This document shows positions 1 through 8,453 of a DNA stretch of 13,431 nucleotides, one piece after another. Source of the stretch: Emmonsiellopsis sp. PD_33 (Eukaryota > Ascomycota > Eurotiomycetes > Onygenales > Ajellomycetaceae); contig JANTQF010000564.1 in assembly GCA_032988165.1 (NCBI GenBank), positions 1 through 13,431 on the forward strand, written 5' to 3'. Every line of letters begins with the position of its first letter. Position 1 is the first letter of the stretch. Below the pieces are notes generated by a model that had not been told where the DNA came from, did not search any database, and saw only the letters and a program-made list of their open reading frames with translations. The position numbers and the translations under genes are program-made.

Positions 1-71
1 GCTTCGGGATCGTCTGCGAAGTCTACCTCCTCAACCTGGGGTACATCTTTCTCGGTATCTGGTTGAGACAT
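1..71 (-). CDS. 5' end of an unrecognised gene, running off the left edge
   Basis: An ATG at 71-69 on the minus strand opens a frame that stays open to the window edge: 23 full codons starting MSQPDTEKDVPQ and then very acidic (VEEVDFADDPE). The start context is GCC before the ATG, with a purine at -3, as expected for a fungal start. The DNA just upstream is strongly pyrimidine-rich on the coding strand, common in leaders of fungal housekeeping genes. No signal peptide or membrane segment is visible; the N-terminus looks like a disordered acidic tail of a soluble cytoplasmic or nuclear protein. I do not recognise the family, and 23 residues are too few to assign one. It is tandem with the esterase, about 765 bp beyond that gene's stop codon. 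The frame could still be chance, but start context, codon use and leader together make a real gene likely. Confidence 0.55.
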   Translation of the reverse strand, partial: MSQPDTEKDVPQVEEVDFADDPE

Positions 72-172
72 GGCGGGGTTTGGTATTTGGGAGGCCCGGG
101 GGGGAGATATGAGAGGGGAGAGAAGAGATAATATAATGCTAAGAGAGGGGGAAGGAGGGGTAATATTATTTC
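72..172 (-). promoter_or_regulatory. Pyrimidine-rich leader/promoter of the left-edge gene
   Basis: Read on the minus strand this stretch is dominated by C and T, with runs such as CTCTCTT and CCCCCTC, interrupted by an AT-rich patch near 127-139 that could serve as a TATA-like element. CT-rich blocks close to the start codon are a known feature of strongly expressed filamentous-fungal genes. The assignment rests on composition and position only; no specific factor site is claimed. Confidence 0.4.
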
Positions 173-188
173 GGGGGGGGGGGGGGGG
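173..188. repeat. G16 homopolymer (C16 on the minus strand)
   Basis: Sixteen consecutive G residues lie about 100 bp upstream of the left-edge start codon. Such a tract can fold as a G-quadruplex and is prone to slippage, so the length in an assembly is uncertain. A second G13 tract lies at 13269-13281. Confidence 0.9.
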
Positions 189-835
189 ATAAAATGCGAT
201 GGATTTAATATATATTTTTTTCGAGCGACTTTATAATGCAATGAACGGTCCATCCTTCGTATTGCCATCTACGTATCATGAAACGGGTGGAACATCCCTG
301 CATACATCCATGCATCTAATCCTGAGCTATGTATATCACTCACTACTTGCCATAAATCTTCATCCTCACCCTCATCCTCACCCATAGCCAACTCTCCGCC
401 CCATCCCGTTTCACAACCACTTCCTAAATACTACCAATAACAACCCCCCATCCCTCCCCGCGTCAGACAATAATCATCTATCTACTAGAATAATTATCCT
501 CTACAACCCTCATCACTCAGGTACATGTATATATCAAATCGATATTACAAAAAGGTAAATATGCCGGAACAGGCATCCAGCGCGGCTTCGACTCATTTAT
601 GTTATTTATGTTATTTGGATTATTCCTGGAATGTTTACCGCCGTTGCGGGTTTGAGTGTGGGATGTATCAATCTGACTGTCTAGGTTGGGTCCAAGGGGC
701 GAAAAGGGAGATATATAATGGTGCATATATGTATGCTGGTATGTCGATATATGTACATGATGAAGTCTATCCGTGGTAGGAACAGTGGGCTATGTAATAT
801 CCATCCTCCCCACATGGGATTGATTTTTTTTAAAC
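189..835. other. Intergenic region between the left-edge gene and the esterase 3' end
   Basis: No gene is supported here. Open frames of 60-85 codons on both strands have no recognisable domain. The stretch should hold the distal promoter of the left-edge gene and the 3' UTR of the esterase (whose stop is at 838-836), but I see no unambiguous polyadenylation hexamer. Two small tandem repeats are present: a 12-bp unit (CATCCTCACCCT) twice at 361-384 with one mismatch, and a 9-bp unit (TTATGTTAT) twice at 597-614 without mismatch. Confidence 0.6.
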
Positions 836-2785
836 CTAGAAAGCACCCTGAGCTGGCGAAGTGTCCGTTCCCAGCGCCTCGCAGCCAACATCCGTCTGTG
901 ACGCGGGTAGAATGTTGAGTTTAGGGTCGTTGTCGTATGCGAAACTGATAACTTTTTGGGCTAGGGTTTTTGTTAGTATAAATATTCGGGTATCTTGTTG
1001 CGCGGTAGAATGCCAATAGTGTAGATAGTAGCGTGCGTGGGTGAAATACGGGATCGGAAGTAAAAACTCACCTCCTTCCTCCTCTGAATATACCGGCCAG
1101 CCCATCCCAGCCAATCCACCCTTCGGATCCGCAGCAAACACCGCCCACGCATGCATCATATACGCCGAAACCTCCCTTTCGGCCTCCGTATTCTCCACAC
1201 CACCACTCACATCCTCCGCCGTGCCAAATATCTGAGCCACGTCGGTACCGTGGTACGCTCCACTCCCCGGGTACATCTTGCTGTTGGGCCATTCGCCGTA
1301 ATACCGGTATCTCCAGACGGGGACGCCGTGCTTGGCGCGGTGGCCGGCGGTGCGGTCTGCGGCGCAGGTGAAGCCGGCTAGGTTGAGGGAGTCCCATTCT
1401 TCGTCGGTTAGGGTTATGTTTCCTGCGTAGGCGGAGATTCGGTAGTAGCCGGCTTCGTAGTCTGTGTTGCCGACGAGGATGGGCTGGGGGGGATTGTTTT
1501 AGTCAAATCTATGTATAAATAGACTACAGAGATGGGAAGCTGAGACTGGGATGAAATCAAAGGGGGAGGAAATTAACTAACCAGTTTCGCAAATTTGCCC
1601 TGAGCCGATAGAGTCTCGTAATCCGAGAAAACTATTTTGCCATCGATGGTGGGGTGGAAGACGGGTTGCGGTAGAGCCTTACTAGGCTCAGGAGGAACCT
1701 TTCCCACCGCAGCTAGAATATCAACGTAGCTTTTCGATCTCATACAGCCCATCACCTCACCCGAATCTCCACATCCAAGAGCTGCTGATGCTGTGTACCA
1801 ATACTTCGTCGACTGTTCCATGGTATTTGGCTTCATGCTAAGCGCTGTCCCGGACATAGGAATCAAACCACGAGCAATGGGATCGCCCGCATAAGCGTAT
1901 GAGTGATAGTCTACGGCGACTCCACCTGCAGATTGACCGAATATTGTTATACGAGTTGAGTCCCCGCCAAATCCGGCGATGTTTTCCCGAACCCATTCGA
2001 TGGCCAGACGTTGATCTAGTAGGCCGACGTTTTGTGGCTGGTCAGGGGCACCGGAGAAGCCGAAGATGTTTAGTCGATAACTGTTGAAATGTCAATACCG
2101 GGAATGCTGGTAGAGAGTGAAATTTTCTCATACCCGACCGAGACAACGATAACGTCTTCCGTATCCGCCATGTATTGACCCTGGTAAAAAGGGTTGTTTG
2201 TGCTCCCGGCCGCAAATCCTAGTTGCCCATACAATACAGCTTAGTAGAAAGAAATCTAATCATACATTGAGCAGTAACTCACTGCCGCCATGGAGCCAGA
2301 CCAGAACAGGTTTCCCTGTTTTGCCGGTTGTCTTCGTCCATACGTTCAATTTGAGGCAGTCTTCGTTCTGCGGATTGCCATTTTGGCCCGCAAAATTGGC
2401 GACAATCGTTTGCTGTAGGTCGGTTGCATTTGGATATGCCACTGGCTTCGACGGTGTTTGGGGGCAGTCACTTAAGATGGTCAGCCAGTCATGTTGAATG
2501 GCAGGATACCCATATTGGAAGAAGTAATCTTGGTACATACGGTGAAAAGGTCAATGCCTCAAATGGCTTGTTTGAAGTAAATTTTACAGGCGCCGCAAAG
2601 CGAAGATTGTTCACAGGAGGCTGGCCATATGGGATCCCAAGATATTCAGAAACATTGGGTCGAATTTGCGATTTATGACCGGTGATAGGGCCGCTAGACG
2701 TGAGCACTATGTCGTCACCCGACAACGCTGCGCCTGATAGGAGAACGGCGCCAATGACGGCCGAGAGAGAAAGCATCGGCCTCAT
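836..2785 (-). CDS. Secreted type-B carboxylesterase (cholinesterase/lipase-like), six exons, intact
   Basis: Predicted ester hydrolase of the alpha/beta-hydrolase COesterase family, 517 residues, usual length. Exons in coding order: 2785-2541, 2470-2283, 2218-2134, 2080-1582, 1483-1072, 960-836; introns of 70, 64, 53, 98 and 111 nt have GT...AG ends, and all phases match (1,554 nt including stop TAG). Residues 1-22 form a signal peptide (MRPMLSLSAVIGAVLLSGAA), so secretion is expected. Visible motifs: SPDCPQ with Cys84, EDCLKLNVW with Cys120 (probable disulphide partner), oxyanion HGGR at 142-145, nucleophile GQSAGG with Ser223 (codon 1932-1930), acid in GNTDYE (Glu349) and YHGTD with His417. 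The triad is complete. I start at 2785 because the signal peptide begins there; the ATGs at 2830 and 2824 are retrotransposon sequence. A copia element lies 11 bp upstream of this ATG, so the native promoter is displaced and expression may be reduced or altered. The physiological substrate cannot be read from sequence. Confidence 0.9.
961..1071 (-). other. Esterase intron 5, 111 nt, readable in frame
   Basis: Donor GTGAGT at 1071, an exact TACTAAC branch site shortly before the acceptor CTAG at 961. The length is divisible by three and the intron has no stop in the esterase frame, so an unspliced transcript would encode an esterase with 37 extra residues near the C-terminus. The spliced form joins EEEG to AQKVISFAY and better fits the family's C-terminal region; the consensus branch site argues that splicing is normal. 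Confidence 0.75.
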
Positions 2786-2796
2786 TGCGGTTGAAA

Positions 2797-2957
2797 TGTG
2801 TCGGGAATCCCAAGATAATCTCATATTCATGCAATCTCACTTAGAATTAGCATTTACACAGCCACCCACATTCCTTCATACAAAATAGCTAGGGTTCCTA
2901 TGAACCACCATTAGTTTTACAATATTATTCAATTCATACCTCATGAAGCAATGTACA
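2797..2957 (+). repeat. Left (5') LTR of the copia element, 161 bp
   Basis: Begins TGTGTCGGGAATCCC and ends GCAATGTACA, with the TG...CA termini of LTRs. It aligns without gaps to 8293-8453, differing at 2802, 2851, 2852, 2920, 2935 and 2936 (155/161 identical). It keeps the only CpG of the element, at 2802-2803, which is TG in the right copy. On the minus strand it carries two ATGs (2830 and 2824) in frame with the esterase start at 2785. Confidence 0.95.
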
Positions 2958-3279
2958 GTACTGATAGTTATGAGCCCAGTGATTTCCATTGTGTATTCAA
3001 CTTGATTTTTGTTGTTATTATCATCATTTCATCATTTTTCACCCTATACTGCATGCTTTTCACATGAAATAGCAATAACCTCTGAAAAAGACCCATGAGG
3101 ATGTCCCCTAGATTCACAGGATCTATCAAAAAACAGAGCTGCAGGCTCTATACACCCAATGAATCAAGCTTTTGAGAATGCTAGAAGCCCTATATTAATT
3201 GAAAAATGAGGCTATATAAGTACCTCTAACAGTCTAAAAACTGAAAAAGTGGAGCTCTTGGAGCTCTATCCATCTCACC
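2958..3279 (+). other. Untranslated leader of the copia element
   Basis: About 320 bp between the LTR and the gag start. Apart from the primer binding site I see no coding frame. An 8-bp direct repeat GGAGCTCT occurs twice at 3251-3258 and 3260-3267, just before the gag ATG at 3280. A packaging signal would be expected here but cannot be identified by eye. Confidence 0.5.
2966..2980 (+). other. Primer binding site, initiator tRNA-Met half-molecule type
   Basis: AGTTATGAGCCCAGT lies 8 nt inside the left LTR. The core GTTATGAGCCCAG is complementary to the anticodon stem-loop of fungal initiator tRNA-Met (CTGGGCTCATAAC), not to a tRNA 3' acceptor end. Priming from the anticodon region of a cleaved initiator tRNA is known for Drosophila copia and relatives. 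The match to this host's own tRNA is inferred from the conserved fungal sequence. Confidence 0.8.
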
Positions 3280-6200
3280 ATGTCTGATGCTACTACCTAA
3301 TGTATGATAGTAATGCTGAAGAACAGCAAGAACTAGGAGATTTAATATATGAATATTATATTAATAATAAGTAATTATAGAGTTTATAATTATATTAATT
3401 TAATAAAGGAAGATTATTAGCCAGAAGTAGAAGAATCTGAGATTGAAGATGACAAATCTGAAAAATCATTCAAAAAATAGATAATAATGTATGAAAAATG
3501 TCAAATAGCTATAAATAAGATGTATGATATCATTACAATATTAGTTTTGAGAGTAGAGATAGAGTATGTCATAAAGATGAATAATACTCATATTAAAAAT
3601 ATTATTAAAGTGCTGTGATATCATCTCTCTCCCACTACTAAAGATTGAAAAAATGAAGTCAGAGATTAATATAACACTCTGATGAAGAAATTAAATAGCA
3701 AGAATATTAAAAAATAGTTAGATGACTAATCTATAATCTATGAAGAGATATAGAATATGAAGATCAGAAATCTATTTAATCTAAAGAGTGATTTTTTAAT
3801 GGCTAATTAAGTAATTAATTTAATAATTGCTGAAGGATTTAGATCTATTGTCTTATATAATAAAAAGATAGGTGTGAATGTTATTGACCTAGAATGGTTA
3901 GTCAGAGAGATTAAGATTTAATATTATGAGATAGAAGTCTTAAAAAATGATTATAGTGCTATTTTTGCAACCTTTAGCAGCCTGGGCAGTGAGGAAAAAG
4001 AAGACTCTACTGACAGGGTAAATCTACCTGTAAAAGACTTATAAAAGAAAGCTAATAAGAATTCAAAAAAGAAGGGTAAAAAGACTCATAATCTATATAT
4101 CTGCAGTAGACCTAGATACTCAGCAGGAACTTACTGGTATCTCAACTCTATATTAAGGCCTAAGTGGTTCACAGGATATAATGATATGCATAAAAAGGTA
4201 GATGAGGCATTGAAAGATGAGAAAGTTAAGGTAAAGATTAAGATAGAGATTGAGAAGATAAATAGTAAGGCTAGTGCAGACCTACAGATAAATCTCTCAA
4301 CTATTTATTAAATGCCTCCAACCTCATATGAAGCTACCAATGAATTATTAATCTTAAACACTAAGTCTAACTCATCAAATCATCTATTAAGAGACAGCTG
4401 AGTATATAATACAGGTGGAGAATCTCACATCTGCAATGATAGATCTAGATTTATTGATTTTATAGAGGAATATAATGCATTGTTCTATACAGATAACTTC
4501 TATATGAAAATTCAAAATTATGAGATTACTATTATATATCTTATGAATTTAATAACTTGAAAATACTTTGCAGCCATGCTATTCAACATGATATATGTTT
4601 CAGATTTTCATATGAATATCTTTAGCTGGGCAAGACTATTCACAAAAGAAATCTCACTGCACATGGAGATGATGACATTAAGAGATAATGAGAAGTCTTA
4701 AGTATTACTTACATGAAGAGGCAACCTTATATGCCTAGAATATAACCTATATTTGAATATCATACTGATGTTAATATTCTCTGCCCTCACTGAATATAGG
4801 AAGTGTTCTGAGGCCCCAAAGATTTCAATGGTATCAGTGAAAGTCTAGCATAGATAATTAGAATATAGTTTCAAGATCTTAATTACTTATCTGTAGAATG
4901 CATTTGAAGGTATAATTATAGTAGATAAATTCATAAAAGAAGGGGAGAAAGAGTTAGATTCTCACCTGTAAGGAGTTGTATATTACTATTAAATATACAA
5001 GCTCTTGAAAGTGAAAAATCAGATATCTCACAGGCTATATATCTGCTTCATCAAACCATTTAAATACCTCCATGTTGACCTTATAGAGAATAAGAAAGGT
5101 TGCTATTATAGTCAGCAATGAATGATACATTTTACATGTAATTTCTTGTGATTTCAGATCATATAAAATGTAGTTTGTAAGTCTGAACTCAAGAAAGCTC
5201 TTCCTGCAGTGATGAAATGAATTAAATGCCAGTTTAATATAGATGTTAAGATTATACATATCAACAACAAGATAAGTATATATTTAGATGAGATAGATGA
5301 GTAGATTCTAGAAGAAGGCCTCTCAAGAGAGTTCTCATCAGAATATATATATAAATAAAATGGTGTAGCTGAACATGCAGGTGTACTATTAATTAAAAAA
5401 GCTAGATATTTGTGGATAGATGAATGCTTACCCTCAGAGCTCTCATCTGAGATATATATAGTAGCTGACTATCTCATTAATCAAACCCCTATATGTCTAT
5501 TAGGGTAGAAGTTACTATTACTAGCTCTATAAGAGCATTTTAATCTCCCTGGCAAGCCTTTATCTACTTACCTACACATATATGGATGTCATATATACAC
5601 AAAGATTCTGAATGAAGTTCTCAATCATATAAGAGCTTCAAAGCTAGAACCTAGAATATATATTAATTATCTCATTAGATACAATTTAATGAATATCTGG
5701 AGGATTTGAATTCCACACTTACAACATATTATAAGAATCAGAGATGTGGTGTTTAATGAATTGATTCAATTTGACCTGCAGAAACCTCATATTAAAGAGC
5801 TACTGTGAGAGTTTATTATAAATGAGATTATTGAGATGTTGTAAACATCTATTTTAGAGCCTATAATCTCTAAGGTCTGCAAATAAAATAAGATATTAGA
5901 TTCTGCCAATATAGATATTTTCTACCCTGAAGATGTTGAATAAATGGAAAAAATAGCTGAATCTAGTGATAAAGATGATAAAAATAGTTAAAGAGATGTG
6001 AATGAACCTTTAATATCTAAATCAACACTAAAACTGCAGGTTCAGGGGGGTAAGTAGGTGAATAAACAGGTTGGTAGAGAAGTTGTTAAATCTGATGATC
6101 TTAGCAGCTAGTTGCAGAGTAAACTGCAGGCCTCACTAAGTAAATATAAGGAGGCATCTAAGTAATCTTAACCATCTAAATTATCTGATATCTTACCCCT

Positions 6201-8082
6201 AGGTCTCTTCAATCAACTAAATTGAGCATTATAAGCACATGAGATCTCTGCAGACTTCAACAAATTAAATATAGTCTCTAGTAAATACATTAGATATACT
6301 ATACACTTCAATGAAATTAAATATATAAAAAATGACCTTGCTCAGCAGTTTTGTATGATATTCAGCACAATTATAAACCTCACACCTCAGAAAGGGAGCA
6401 ACATGTGATTGCATAGAGATAAACTCTCACTGCCACTAAATCATTGAAACTCATTAAAAATGCACAAATATAGTGAGGATTTCATTAACACTATAATCCA
6501 GAAATAGGAGATGATTACCCAGAAGAATACATATAAAATAGTGTCTAGATCATCTGAAAATATGTTAGTAATCCCCCTACACTGAATGTTTACCTATAAA
6601 TTTAATAATAATAGATTTCTCAATAAGTTTAAAGTATGTATCTACATTCAAGGTAATCTTCAACCTCCCAGTAAAAAAGATACAAGAGCTCATACACTTG
6701 CTGGTAGGACATACCACATGTTAATGATGATAATAGTGGCTTTTAACCTTAATACCAAGTAGCTTGATGGCATAAACACCTTTATAAATAGTAATATAGA
6801 TGAGGAAGTTTATTATGAACTACCAGATGAATGGTAGAGACTTCTAGGCCTTACCTCCTTGAGATGATCTCTTACCTTACTTAAATTGAAAAAAGGCCTA
6901 TATGGATTACATCATTTACCATTGCTTTGGTTGAATGAAGTCATAAAAATGCTACTATATATAGGATTTACCTCTTTACCTGATAATAAATGCCTCTTTT
7001 TGAATGATTGAATAATCATTTTCTTCTATATTAATAATTTTGTTACCCTTTTGGATGAGTATGATAAAGATGAGAGGAATTAAGTGGTTTGAGAATTTAT
7101 GAACATGTATGAGATTCATAATATGAGGAAATTATGTTAGTTCTTAAATACTTATATTATCTGAGATAGAGCAAATTTGAAGCTCTGGATCTGCCTTGAT
7201 TTCTATATTAATAAGTTAGTAGCTACATATCACCTTGAGTAGTCTCTATAAACTTATGAAGTGCCTCTTATAGGCACAAAACTTGAGGCCTATAAGGCTG
7301 AATTAACTCCCACAAAAATCCATTACTACTAGTAACATATTGGATCTTACATCTATCTAGCTGTTATTATGAGGCCTGATATTATCTATACTGCATCAAA
7401 GCTTGTGTTTTTCATGCAGAATCCATCAGATGTTCATTTAACTAAGATAAATCATATCATTATTTATTTATAAGATATGCAGAACTATACCATCTAATAT
7501 GATGATAAATATAATGGATCCCTACTTAAATAATTAATGAATCTACCTGCAAATTTGACTACATCACTGAATTTCAATATAAATTCTGAAGTTGTTGAAT
7601 TCTCTAGTGATGCTAGCTTTACAGATAATGCTGACTACTGATTTATAACTAGATATCTATTTAAAATGTATGGTAGTTCAGTCAATTAGAAGTCTGCTCA
7701 GCAGGCTATAATAATTACCTTTATAATAGAGGCTAAACTTCTCATTATATCACACACCAGATGAGAGGTTATGTGGTGGGAGTAATTCCTCACCCAAATT
7801 CAATTTAACCCTAAGTATAAGGTCTCTATTAAATGTGATAACACTCAAATGGTAGGGTTATTAAATAAAAGTAATCTATAGATTAATATGTACCTTCACC
7901 ATGTTGATATACACAGCAGTTGGCTTCACAAGCAAGTTCAAAGCTCTGATATTAATATAACCTGGGTTCCTATGGCAGAGATGCCTGTGGATGGCCTGAT
8001 GAAGGGCCTCCTACTATAGAAATATCAAAACTTCCTTAAACACCTTGATATTATTGATATTATTAATCTTATTGATATGTAG
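3280..8082 (+). pseudogene. gag-pol polyprotein pseudogene (Gag-PR-INT-RT-RNase H), ~69 in-frame stops
   Basis: One frame, starting at ATG 3280 (MSDATT then a stop) and followed to TAG 8080, spans 1,600 codons with no detectable frameshift. Domains: Gag core about 3480-3960 (HLSPTTKD, NTLMKKLNSKNIKK); zinc-knuckle remnant 4093-4134 keeping CX4HX4C spacing, but with Tyr replacing the His and the last Cys; protease SHICND preceded by NTG at 4408-4416 in place of DTG; integrase with an HHCC remnant (4849-4998, Cys codons now Tyr), HVDL with Asp at 5077, second Asp changed to Asn at 5263, and Glu at 5371 in NGVAEH, exactly D-35-E spacing; RT with LDGINTF (Asp 6766), KGLYGLHH, and YINN at 7027-7038 for the usual YxDD; RNase H Asp 7609, Glu 7729, Asp 7837, Asp 7990. 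The enzymes would be dead even without the stops. About 20 stops are TGA; the rest are TAA or TAG. The last stop at 8080 is taken as the native end but may be another mutation. Confidence 0.92.
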
Positions 8083-8285
8083 TAAGATCTAGAGGGGAAA
8101 GATTAATTCATTTATTTTCATCATTATTTTTATATGTTCATTGATTTTGTTGATTTTTGATTCCTATGAGGAATTCACCCAGCTGGATATTCAACACCCA
8201 TGCCATCATGTTATTTTGATTTTTATTTCCTATTTAGGCAGTATAACTGGCCTCATTATGTTCATTAAACAGTGCAGTGTGCACT
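8083..8285 (+). other. Element 3' untranslated region with a terminal hairpin
   Basis: AT-rich stretch between the last gag-pol stop and the polypurine tract with no coding content. It ends in a 7-bp perfect stem CAGTGCA/TGCACTG (8270-8276 with 8280-8286, 3-nt loop) that touches the first G of the polypurine tract. Confidence 0.55.
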
Positions 8286-8292
8286 GGGGGGG
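8286..8292 (+). other. Polypurine tract (G7) for plus-strand priming
   Basis: Seven G residues directly before the right LTR's TG at 8293, the position of the plus-strand primer in LTR retrotransposons. Its adjacency supports placing the LTR start at TGTGTYGGG, though the first TG could belong to the tract if the LTR begins at TGTYGGG. Confidence 0.75.
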
Positions 8293-8453
8293 TGTGTTGG
8301 GAATCCCAAGATAATCTCATATTCATGCAATCTCACTTAGAATTAGTGTTTACACAGCCACCCACATTCCTTCATACAAAATAGCTAGGGTTCCTATGAA
8401 CCACCATTAGTTTTATAATATTATTCAATTTGTACCTCATGAAGCAATGTACA
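8293..8453 (+). repeat. Right (3') LTR of the copia element, 161 bp
   Basis: Gap-free copy of 2797-2957 with six transitions. At 8298 TG replaces CG; at 8347-8348 and 8431-8432 TG stands where the left copy has CA; at 8416 TA replaces CA. It has no CpG. The first CpG outside the element is at 8455, two bases past its end. Confidence 0.95.

Larger units (their letters stand above)
2797..8453 (+). mobile_element. Ty1/copia LTR retrotransposon, full length, heavily mutated
   Basis: 5,657-bp element: LTR (2797-2957), primer binding site (about 2966-2980), leader, a gag-pol frame at 3280-8082, a polypurine tract (8286-8292) and LTR (8293-8453). The domain order Gag, protease, integrase, RT, RNase H defines Ty1/copia (Pseudoviridae) rather than Ty3/gypsy, where integrase comes last. 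It transcribes opposite to the esterase and sits 11 bp upstream of that gene's ATG. It is AT-rich, has essentially no CpG, and has many in-frame stops, so it cannot encode its own proteins. The five bases outside the left LTR (TGAAA) and right LTR (GCGCC) do not match, so no target-site duplication is seen. If the LTR is taken to begin at the more usual TGTYGG (2799/8295) there is still no duplication. Confidence 0.95.

Noticed and set aside
361..384. Two-copy 12-bp repeat as a possible CRISPR or minisatellite
   Set aside because: Only two imperfect copies with no spacer; simple C/T-rich duplication in a fungal intergenic region.
1041..1397. Open frames on both strands overlapping esterase exon 5
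   Set aside because: They are shadows of the exon, which carries the family motifs and catalytic His417 in its own frame.
2489..2540. Continuation of esterase exon 1 to a stop at 2489, suggesting a truncated gene
   Set aside because: This is intron 1 read through. Splicing GTATGT (2540) to AG (2471) restores SPDCPQ in frame with the rest of the family sequence.
5035..5259. 74-codon minus-strand frame inside the retrotransposon
   Set aside because: It is the antisense of the integrase core; the sense frame carries HVDL and the D-35-E pattern, and this frame owes its openness to AT-rich mutated sequence.
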